Positions 47,946 to 59,900 of a stretch of DNA of 64,000 nt are shown here, piece after piece (the first letter of the stretch is position 1; every line of letters starts with the position of its first letter). The notes beneath the pieces were generated by a model. The model had not been told where the DNA came from and ran no database searches. It worked only from the letters and a program-made list of their open reading frames with translations. Source of the stretch: Phorcus lineatus (taxonomy: Eukaryota; Mollusca; Gastropoda; Trochida; Trochidae); the NCBI GenBank assembly GCA_921293015.1, contig OV121091.1:29124839-29188838 (forward strand). Reading direction: 5' to 3'. A program made the translations under genes and the position numbers.

Positions 47946-50900
47946 ATGTCGGACCAAGAAATGTGCGAAGCGGATGCAATGCAAATAGAAGAAGAGACGA
48001 CAGTTTACTATACAGAAGAACAGTTGAGTATTGGATATGAAAAAATGAAATAAACACTATCTTGTACAATGACCGCTTAACACTGAATAAATTCTCATTG
48101 GTTTGAAGATCGACTGGTTGTATTACACGAACATAACGAAAGTGGTTGCGATCCTATTTATTTACGGAATTTCTCGAATGTTCTTTCAAAGAAAGGCGTA
48201 GTCATTTCGGTTTTTAAAAATGACACAAGAACAAGGTATTTGATTTATTACAAAATGATCGATATTATTGTTCTGCATAGAATTAAAACCTAACTTCAAT
48301 AACAACCTGATAACGTGTCGGTTGACATGTGAGTAGGCCTGTAAGTGATATGACATAACCAAGTTATATGAATAACTATGAGTCTCAAACGACATCCAAT
48401 GAATAAATCCGACTTTTGTACAATGGCGAAGATTAGATTTTTATTTGTGATGGTTGACCTGGTTGATGATGAATTATTCAATGAAACTGAAAATCTAATT
48501 TTTCTGTCAGATTAATAACCTTTTTTCCCCGGCTTATCATTATTTTGTAACCAAATAGGCCATGATGTTTTGTTTTAAATTGTGTGTTCTGCAGTAGCTA
48601 TGGGCTTTAGCAATTTCACAAGTAATGACATATAGGTTTAAAAATTTAAAGATCAATCAAGATATGATTATGTTAACTTAATCACTCCAAATTTCTTTGC
48701 AGACTGGTGGCTGAAGCAGAAAAAAAGAGAGAAGAAGGAAATGATTTTTACAAACAACAAAAATATCCTCAGGCTTTGTCTCACTACACGGAGGCTATCA
48801 GTAATAACTCTATCAGCTATCTCAAATAACTCCAAACAGCATTCAATAAGTTTTAATTAACAGTTTTAAAGTTTTACATTTTTTTAAAATCTTCCACCAA
48901 ATATTAACACTATTTTAGTCTAGTTCTAGTGCTCGCAGGTTTCACCGCAATGCATAGCCACAATAGTGTTGCTGGCTTCCTCCCTGCCATAATACTAGCA
49001 GCCGCGATATAAGTGAAATAATCTTGAAAGCAGCGTTAAACAACAACTCACCTCACCTATTGTTTATTCAAGATCATTATACTCTACATGTAGAAGTTTC
49101 TGTAATAGTTTGTTTAGTACCATCAAAATTACACATCAGAAATGTTTGTATGACAAATAGTCAAAGTGATTTCACAGCAGCTAAGTGATATTGTCCAAAA
49201 TACAAGTAAATACTCAACTGACAGGTGAAGTCAAAAGATGCGAAGTCACAGCCTTGTGTACCAGGCTACTTATTAAATGGAACACAAATTCTTTTTTGAA
49301 GCTGTGAAGTTGACCAAAATTAGAAAAGGTATGTCAAAAAATTTATCACCCTGTAAGTCAGAAGAAAAGCCTAGACATTGCAATTCACAAAAATTGCTTT
49401 GCTTTGAGGTATTGAAAATTATTGTGTATTGCTGTTCAGGAGATAGTATTATGACTGTTTTTAATTTAGTAACGTTATGCTACTGTGGATTTACAGTGTT
49501 GATATCTACCCACAGATTTGTGTCCAACATGTGCAGCCTACTATGGTAACAGAGCAGCAACATACCTTATGATGAACAAGTATAAAGATGCTCTCGAAGA
49601 TGCTCGCAAATGTGTACAGATTGATCCAAATTTTGTCAAGGTTGGTGTAAAGAGGATTTGACTTGCACAGAGACATTTGTGAAAGTCATTGGTTCACTTT
49701 TGCAAAGAATATTTTAATGCACGTCAGGCAAATAGATCACTTGCTCAATCCTTCCCATGATGCTTGCAATAACTTTGCGTGCATTCTAGTCCTCAATATT
49801 TGAATAAAAAACTACCCCTCCCCATTGTTGTATGACAAGGTTTACAACATCATTTAAGATAATTAGTTCAATTTAGTTGCCGTTCTAAAGTGAGCCAATG
49901 TCCTTATTTCAATCTTCTTGTTTTGCTTTAACATCTCTCAATTTAGTTAAGGTTGTGTAGGAAGGTTGTCTACTTATATGATAACCTTTTAGCAATGTTA
50001 TGACGAGTTAAAAGTTAACTAAGTTTATGATGTTTTTTTCTTCATTGAATGAATTAAAAAAGAAAAACTCCTCTAAAGCTTTTAATCATAAATCACTGGG
50101 TTTAAGAATTTGTTATGTCTATGTCTAAAGTGACCACAGTTTCTTTTTGCCGAGTCACAACTCTAAACTAAAAGTCACAACAAATTGGTGATAACTCATT
50201 TCAATAAAAAGACAAAACATCATAGTTTTTGCAAGATTTGTTCGACAGACTTATCAACGATATTGTCTTAATGATATTTATGAATCTGAATCTGCTTGAT
50301 TCTAGAAGATCAATGGTTCATTAAGTGAAAGAAAATGAGATATCCTGATTGTTTATGCAGGGACACCTACGAGAGGCAAAGTGCCACCTGGCAATGGGGG
50401 AGGTGTCGGCAGCTATACGTAGCTATGAGGAGGTCTTACAGCGAGAGCCGAATAACGCAGCAGCTCAAAAGGATGTGAGTAACTTATCAGTTCTGTTACT
50501 CATAATATGCTGGTCATGGCTGAGGATTTTATCTTGCGTGATTTCGAGGCTCAGTCTGATCCCTCAGTGGGATTTAAGGGTTAAGCGTTATCTTTTGCTG
50601 TATCATTTGTGTATCAGGTGAGGCATGATTCCAGTGCAAGACATAACACTACTTCTTTGGCTTGAAGGTAGTAGATATTATAAACATTAACTACAATCCT
50701 GTCGGTCTGTAAAATTCCTTAATAACGGCAGAGTTCCCAACAGCTTAAGAAAAGTTCCTCTCACAATGTCTGAAAATTTATGAATTAAGGTCAAATACTT
50801 TACTTTTAAGTCAACACTTAAAGTTTTCAATCTATTAATATCTAGATGTTTTTTCGAGAGCCTCTTCAGAATAGTGAATCAATATCACCAGCCCTGAAAG

Positions 50901-53900
50901 GTACCAAAAGCTTTTTGTTTTTCTACCTCAGGAGTCATACTAGCCGAGGTCCTCCAATTGTGATAAACTCTACCATTTAACAAAGTGATACGTCAATGAT
51001 ATTTGATATATCTCATATACATTACTGCATCTGATCATCAAAAGGCCATCATGGTACCATTGTCATAGATTAGCTTTTCCAAACAATTCCAGTATTCTGC
51101 TGAAAAGAAACACCCAGTTCACAATTTCGAGTTTAGGAATCTCCAGCTGAAATTCAACTTAAAGTGGAAACTATTAATTGTAAGATATTAGTATTTATTG
51201 GAGGACACTTCAAGCAATCTGATTAAAATCAGATGACGTATCGCGCGCCTAACATTTGTCCATCATCAATATGCGATACTAACATCTGACACTATCCCGC
51301 TAGAAGGGTCACCAGATTGACATTCGTCCTTGAACTCCCAACCAACAACCTATTGAGATATAACCAATCAGATTACACGTTACTTCCATTGTTCGGGTCA
51401 CCATTCAAAACGACGGTTGAAGTACCCGAAATGGCTTGCGGTGATCTCGTAGAAGAAAAAAAATTCGTAGACAAAACAATTTCGTAGACAGTATTACATT
51501 TCTATTTCTAAGTCACTATTGACCATTATTTTTAATTATTATTATCTTTTATAGTAGTTCATATCATTCCAGGAAGCAATTTAACATCGGGCCAGTACTG
51601 GCCCAGTGCTGTGTAAAACAAATAATTAAATGTAACAAAATGTCAAAAGATAAAATATTACAAAACTAACAGAAGGGGGCAAAGTGAAATTGTTATCGAT
51701 CCAGGAATTTGAATATTTAAAATTAAACCTACACTGTTGCTAACATAGGAGAGGTAATCGAAATATTAATATAACTTTCAGATATTGAAGATGACAAAGC
51801 ATCGGAAATAATAACAGACACGAGTAATTTTTTGTAATGATATAGTATATCAATCATATATTATTGATTTATTATTCATTTTAATTCAGTCAAACGAAAG
51901 GCAAAGCATTGGACAGAAGGGCCTGTTACCTTAATTTATTTTATTAAAAATCAAACAAGGAGTAAAAGAATTGCAAACAACACATGCCTATGGGGTTATT
52001 TTAAAAAGTTTCAAAATACAACAAAATTTACTAATTTTAGGTTTTAATCACTTTATTTCTTAAACGAACCTATTAGTGTTCGAATCTTTGATTTTGATAA
52101 ATAAAGGTTTGTAATTATTGCGTGTCTATGAACTTGTTTTGTCTACGAAATCGCCTCATTCACGCGAAATAACTGAAGAATTTTTGGAAATTCCGAACTC
52201 AAAGTCGAGCAAGTCAAAAGTTTGAATTGTTTACTTGACCGTAAAGATTGTATGGCAATAATGGCTACTGGTTATAGTAATTCACTACCCTTTCACATGT
52301 ACTGCAAGGTGGTAAAAGCAAGAAACCAACAAGCTTCGCGTCAGGTCATTCCCTCGATCGGGTATTAGGCCTAGTTCCCGTTCGGGAACCAACACCCCGA
52401 TCGGGATAATAAAACCGTCTAAAACACGGTCAAACGTGTTGTTTTTCTGTTATACAATTTAATTTCACATTGGTGCATCACAACGAAAGTACCTACACGT
52501 ATGTATACCTTATAACCAAACCTTTCGGACAACTATCGGCAAAATGTCTGTTTGGAAACGATTCTGCATTTTGGTCGCTAGCCCGTCCTAACACGGGACC
52601 GCTTTCCTAACTTTTCTACATTATAGCCGACAAAAGCATGATTAAAGTCCATGTTCACACAAGTATTAGCAGAATTGCAAGTAAAATACTTTCTAACAAT
52701 TTCGTCACCCATTTCTGAAATTTCTTTTTGCGTAAAGAGAAACCACACATTACGCAAATGTTAGTCTTTGGCTGTAAGACAGGATGACATAGCGTCTGCT
52801 GTCATTATCTACATTTTTCAAATATTAATATTTACAGTACATGAAATGTCAATATTCAATGATCGCTGAGGAAACATGCTAACTCCAACATCTTTGTGTA
52901 GAAGCGCATATGTAAGGGAAACCCACCGCGGAATACGCCGAACGAAGCACTTGGAACAGATCGGCTGTTTTCGCCATGCCTAACTCCGCGCAACACCAAA
53001 CATACGCTGTATGGAGTCCAGGCTGATGGCATTAATAGCCTAGAATTTGATTGGTTAATTCTCGTAAGCCCGGGACATTCAACTTAACGGGGCAGTGTCA
53101 GATGGAATATAGCTTGTTAAACTGAAACGAAACGAAACGAAACGAAACGGAAATAAAACGAAACGAAATTAAACAAGCGGAATTCCATCTGATTTTAATC
53201 AGATTGACACTTCAAGGTTATTAAATTAATTTGAACTCAAAAAGACCCTTAAGCTTTTGTGCCACATAGATTTTATGATGCATATTTTTATTTTATGTAA
53301 CTTGATCAAGTTTTGCTAACTGACAAAGTATTACTGACTGCTGCTAACTGACACAGTATCCCCTGATGAAATTTACTTGTCATAGCTATCACATTTGTTG
53401 TCAGGGAGAAAGCACGAGGGTCGGGTTTTGGTAGACATTTCAAACACCTGAGGGTGGCTAGAAATGAAAAGTAAAACCGAGCTTGCGAGGTTTTACTTTT
53501 CATTTCGCCACCCGAGGGTGTTTGAAATGTCTACCAAAACCCGGCCCGAGTGTTTTCTTTGACGTATATACCGTCATATATAAAGGGTATGAATCTAGCA
53601 TTTTTAGTACATGTTATGAGCAAAGGTATGTTGTTGGAACAGCACGCGATTGATAGAACAGCCTGCGACCGACGTCACAGTTCTCACAATGCAAGTTGCA
53701 CGTGCAACATGCTCCCGTACTGGGTATATATGACAGTACGTGTCTTCTCGGTCGTTTGTTTCGATCACATTCTGGAAGCAATATGTGGGTATCAGATGAT
53801 GAGGATTTATTTCTCACTCAATCAAAATTTAGCCAGGAAGAAAATACTGAAGATGCATTTAAATATCGATTTGGAATTCCGTTATCAGAGGCTGAACTTC

Positions 53901-56900
53901 AAGACAAGTTGAAAACTTGTGTTCCAAAAGGAACAAAATATAAACACGACTGGGCCCTGTCAGTTTTTAAACGATGGCAAGAGGAAAGGCGTCAAAGGAG
54001 TATGAATCACAACATTTTACTTTCGGTGGATTGTTTAACGAAGAATATTTTTGAAATGGAAGTCGAGGACATAAATACATCAATGAAGTACTTCGTTTTC
54101 GAAGCGAGGAAAGTTGACGGAAGTTTTTACCCAACAACAACACTTTATGGGCTGTATGCATCTTTGTCGTCAATTATGAAGTCACGTGGTCGGGATATCA
54201 ACCTCTTTGAAGACAAGGAGTTTACAGAGTGTAGACAAGCATTGGATGCAGTCATGCGTGAGCGGTCAGCAGTTGGTTTGGGCAGTAGCAAGGTTAAATC
54301 GGCTGAAATCATATCTGAAGAGGAAGAAAACTTATTGTGGGAGAAAGGTATTCTTGGGGACGAAAATCCACAACAACTTCTGGACACGATACTGTATTTA
54401 ACAGGTATGTTTTGCTTAGTACATGTAAATACCGTCATATATAAAGGGTATGAATCTAGCATTTTTAGTACATGTTCTGAGCAAAGGTATGTTGTTGGAA
54501 CAGCACGCGATTGATAGAACAGCCTGCGACTGACGTCACAGTTCTCACAATGCAAGTTGCACGTGCAACATGCTCCCGTACTGGGTATATAGGAAATCCA
54601 CGTTTCTCGTGTCAACAGTACTCTAGACTTAAACCATGTTTTCTATAAATGCTGCAATTATGGACATTTATATTTACCTGTTAAGTAATTTCGAATTATG
54701 CTTTGATTCATTCACAGGGATTAGGGAAAACATTGATACTTTGACATCTGTGAGAATTACATATCTTGATCAATTATTTCTATTAAATAAATTATTGCCA
54801 AAAAGCTTTTTTTCTATTTTCGAGAGTACTCTATTGATATTATTTTGCCAAAAAACAAAACATTTTGAGATAATTGTTTCATTTTGCAACCATCCATGGT
54901 TTACTTGTTTCATAGTTGGCTCGCAAGTTTCAATGCAATATTTAGTCCAAGAAATGTGTCTGTCTTTCCTGTTTTAACGGTGGCACGCCCTTGATAACTG
55001 TAAGATATTATACAAAAATACCAAGTTATTTAATGTACTTATTTTACAGGTCTAAACTTTGCTCTGCGCGGAGGAATGGAACATCGAAGCCTGAGATTGT
55101 TCGACAAGCCACAAATAACAGGGCCCCATAGCGACACTAACGGGAAGTTGTACCTGTCGTACAAAGAAGATACCTCAAAAACGAATCCTGGTGGACTCAA
55201 GCAGCGGAAGGTTAAGCCTAAAGAAGCAAGGGCCTATCAGAACATTGACAATCCTGAGAGATGCTACGTCAGGATGTTCCAGAAGTATAAGGACCTCTGG
55301 TACGTTTAGTATTAAGTTAACTCAAGGATTAGTATCAACAGAATGAAGGATCATCTTAACTTCGAATCAAGGTTAAAATTATAGCTCAAATTATCGACGT
55401 AAATAGTCAATTACTTGACACATGCATTAGAATTGAATGTACTGATCAATTTGAATATGTAAATATTTTAATATTTATAATATTCAGTTATTATTGCAGC
55501 GCCAAGTCAGTTTCGAAGAAGGCTTTCTACTTCACACCAATGAAGACCCCAACTGATGAGAAATGGTTTATTGATTGCCCTGTTGGTCACAACACTCTCC
55601 AAAGCACTGTAAAGAGAATTTGTGAAATTGGTGGTATTCAAGGTCGCAAAACAAATCATTCCCTCAGAGCTACTGCAGCCACAAGATTGTATCAGGGACA
55701 GGTGGACGAACAACTGATTTGCGAGCAAACAGGTATTGTAATAATGAGTTTAAAGAATGCATTATTGATTAACGTCGTTTTTTATGTTATCCATAAAATA
55801 ATTGAGAATTAAATGAAACGAAATTACCAAAACTAATTCCTCTTTTGATGTGGTGTACTATTTATTGAATTTTAACATCAATACTTGTCGTCACATGTTT
55901 AATTAAATATATGTAACATTTTAAAGAATCTATATTATTTAATAACTGTTTTAAAGGTCATAGGAGCAATGCAGTGAGGACCTACAAGAGGACAAGCGAT
56001 GCTCAGAAGGAAGTGGTTTCATCCATTTTGACCGCCAAAAAAAGCAACACCGCAGGAAGAGTAACCATGAGAACCCCAACAGCAACGGTCAGCAAGAACC
56101 CATCGACCAGCAATCCAACAGCAACTCCCACGGCAGAAGCGCAGTTAGCTGGCCCTGAACCTGATCCCTCCAAGCTCGTTACGATGTCAACAACTACGAT
56201 TCCGACATCTACAACGTCGACCTCCCCGACCGCGAAGTGTCAATTTGTGTTCAATTTCCATTGTAATTGAATAAACTGCATTGTCCTTGTTATTATTTCT
56301 TTGCCACTTTTAAGTCAACAAGTTTTAAGCTGTGAGGTTTCACCACGACTCGTGAGGTTTTACCAATATTCGTGAGGTTTTACTAAAGGTTGAAATCTAA
56401 CCTTGTGAGAGGTTAGATTTCAACCTTTGGTAAAACCTCTAGTCGTGGTAAAACCTCATGAATCGTGGTCAAACCTGCTGAGAGGTTATTACAGGAAATG
56501 CAGTAACCTGAACATGAATAGAGAAATGTTGAGCTAGGTTTATACTAATTGATTATGACCCTGTTTATGTTCTGTATTGTATGTTTCAGTTACACTCAGC
56601 AAGAGCAGTGCAGGAGTACGAAAGTCGAGCAGACAAATGCAGTAGTAAAGACGACTTTAGAACAGTAAGTTCATACATTGCATCATTTCTTCCTTTTCCT
56701 CATTTTATTGACTGTTTTTGCTTTAATGATGATTTTATTATTGATTGCATTTAAATGCTAGCTGTATTTGATGTAATTTTTGTGGATTATGTTGTATCAA
56801 TACTTACCAATTTACATTCGTTGATTTTCTAAACTGAAATAACAGAGTGATGTTTTTGTTTCTGCAGGTATTATTCTGTATGGACAGATGTATAGAAAGC

Positions 56901-59900
56901 TGTCCAGCCTGTTACAAATTCAAAATTAGAAAAGCAGAAACTCTGGCGTTATTAGGCCGTTATCAAGAGGCACAAGAACTAGCAAAGTAAGTTCATCAAA
57001 GTCAGTTTTTGTGCATATTCAAATGTTTTTGCAATTTCATTTGTTGTCCTTTGTGCTATTTCAATTTCTTCCCTAGAAATATTGACTCAAGAAATCTTTT
57101 GCACACAGTCCTTGATTAATGAGGTTTTTGATGAGGCCTGAAAGGCCTGATAGATTTATGGCAATTCATGGCATCTGGCGGCGTCCGTCAGTCTGTAAAC
57201 TTTGAACTATTTCATCTTCTTCTTCAGATCCATTGACTCAGGAAATCTGAAATGTGGGGAACAGATTCCTTGACTAATGAGGTTTATGATTTATAGATTT
57301 GTTGACCCTGTGACCCTTAGTAAGGGCCACAGGGGCCACACTCCAGAAACCTATTTTCATCTTCTTCTCCAGAAGCAAGAGGTCTAGAAAGTTGAAACTT
57401 TGTGCACATACTCCTTAGCCGATGAGGATTCTAATTTGTAGATTTGGTGATCCTGTTATCCCTAATAGGGGCCACAGGGACCAGGCCCTAAAACTTACTC
57501 TCATCTTCTGCTCCAGAAACTTAAGGCCTTAGAAGGTAAAATATTGTGCCCTAAGCTCAGGATGATTATGGTTAATGGATTTTGTATCCTGTGGCAGTTT
57601 ATATGGTGACCCTGAGACCATTTGTTAAATGAATTATTGATAGCCTGATGAGCTACAGAGCGATTGGCCATATTTTTTATTAATAGATTTGGTGACCATA
57701 TATTCCCTTATATGGGTCTCATTTTAAATATAGTTTTAGAAGAAATTTCCATTTGCTTTCAGTGATATACTTCAGCGGGAAGGAATTAATGCAGATGCTC
57801 TCTATGTGAGAGGGATGTGTCTGTACTACCAGGACAATATCGAAAAAGCCTTTCAACATTTCCAGCAGGTTTTGCGACGAGCACCGGATCATCAGAAAGC
57901 AAAAGATATTTACAAGGTAACCTTCTGAATTTTACTTAACATTCATCCAAAGTACAGTAGAAAACTAGGTCTTTGAAATCATGTTTCATGCATATAGTAG
58001 TTTGGACAGGCAAATTGTCTTCCAAAATATATTTTCTAAATAATGAGCTGTTGAGATGTATCATCTTTATTACCCAAGTCATTTAAAAACTATCCAAGAG
58101 AAAAATCAAATTGGCTTTCAAGGCTCTGCCATTTTATTTCATATCCCTGTTTACATAATGAATTGGAATTGAAATTTGTTGACAGAAAGCGAAAGCTCTG
58201 AAGAGTAAGAAGGAAGAGGGAAATGCTGCTTTCCGAGCTGGTCGCTTTGAGGAAGCTTACAACCTGTACTCAGAGGCCCTGGGTATTGACAGTAATAACA
58301 AGTTCACCAACTCCAAACTGTACTGTAACAGAGCAACTGTCTCCTCGAAGGTAAATGTCAAAATGTTGTTTCTTAATTATAATCACCGGTGTGTGCACTG
58401 TTTTCATTAAGTCGGCGGCAAGAACAGGTATAGAAAATTTATGATCACTTGATTCCAGTGTGTTCAAAACACAGCTTTTCCTGAAAATCTTCAACATCAT
58501 CTTCAATTGCCCTTGTTTACAGCTGGCTTGCTGTCAGTTAAAGAAAAAACATACTGTCGTGTGTAGTAATTTATTGATTAACCATTTACCTGTTATTGTG
58601 ATCTTAATATTTGAATGCCCTTGCCTATGCCCTTTTCTGTGGCTTCTATGAGAGACAATTGTTAACCTGTTAACCGAAGATTGGTGTTCTTTGACTGAGT
58701 TTTGATGGGCCTAATGGTTTCCCTATAAAGGCAATTACAATATTGACTGGAGCTGATTCTGGTTACGGTGGTCCTTTCTATAAGTCATAGCTGAACTGTG
58801 GGTGGGTTGTCTGTTAGCAGATTTGACTTATCTGGAGTTCATTAGATGAGTTTTTGGTAACCAGAATGTTGAGGAAGGGAAATATATTTTATCAATTTAA
58901 TACCTATGCTCATTTGTCTTCTAACTGTTACTTGTAGAAATACAAATTTCATACAGCACCTGACGTAGAAATTGTCAACAAAAAATTTTGTAAACTAATT
59001 ATGGGATTGAATAGATGTACTCCAAATAATTTTTTAAAGTCTATATCAGCTAGAGAGCTGTTACAGTGTCCCATTATTTAAAAATTATAAGAATTTAGCT
59101 TAGATTATTAATACAAGCCAGCAATGTGATCTTTAAAACAACTTATAGTTTTCAATAATAACGGAAGAAAAGTGGTAGTGCTTGCTGGGCACTCCGAGTT
59201 AATTCAATGCTGTACTCCTATGGTTTCGGAAGGTTTGGATTCAACAGGGTATTGGAAGTGCGGAGCTCTTCTTGCATCAGTTTTGGCAAAGGTGTGTTGA
59301 CATCGAAATTCAAGGTTCTCATGATTGTATTATCCAATATCGTAATTGGGTGAGATTTATTGATGTAACACTATTTCAAATTAATATCTTAAATTTCCTA
59401 TCATCCAATCATAGTCTTTTAATTGAAACAGGCAGTTATTATAATATACCAAGACATGAACGTACTTGCTCCTGTATGATACCAAATATCAAAGATGAAT
59501 TTCACTTTTGTAAAGTGTGCCGATTTTATCTTGATTTGCGTGTCACATTCCTCCCTAGATATTATCACTCTTTTTCAACTCTTCATAAGTTGTCCATGTT
59601 ATTTTGCTCCGTGTCAAGCAATATTTGTGTTAATTTTGCGAAGTATGTATTTTTGGCCGCAAAGAAATGTAACTTCTTTTTCAAAGGGGTTCGTGTTGTA
59701 TAGCATCTTTATAGTTCCCAATATAACACATTGCAAATGTAAAATTCAGCGCTCGTGTAACCTTTTTGTGTGTTTTCGTGCCCTGTATATGTATGATGGG
59801 CAGGTGGCCCCATTACCTGAATAAAAACATTCATTCATTCATATAGTGTTCTCTACGGTAAGATTATTTGACTGAAATTGTTATTATCTATGTATCAGGC

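Larger units (their letters stand above)
50475..56589 (+). other. DNAJC7 intron 4, 6.1 kb, host of two nested elements
   Basis: It contains a TIR element (51215-53206), a hairpin (53411-53556), a tyrosine recombinase gene (53783-56270) and a second hairpin (56334-56476). The GTGAGT donor at 50475 and TTTCAG acceptor before 56590 keep the DNAJC7 frame. Confidence 0.85.

Noticed and set aside
54145..54615. 156-codon minus-strand open frame
   Set aside because: It is antisense to recombinase exon 1 and the second 163-bp repeat; the plus strand has homology and splice sites.
54636..54977. 113-codon open frame after recombinase exon 1
   Set aside because: It lies inside the intron 54405-55049, is hydrophobic AT-rich sequence and lacks any known domain.
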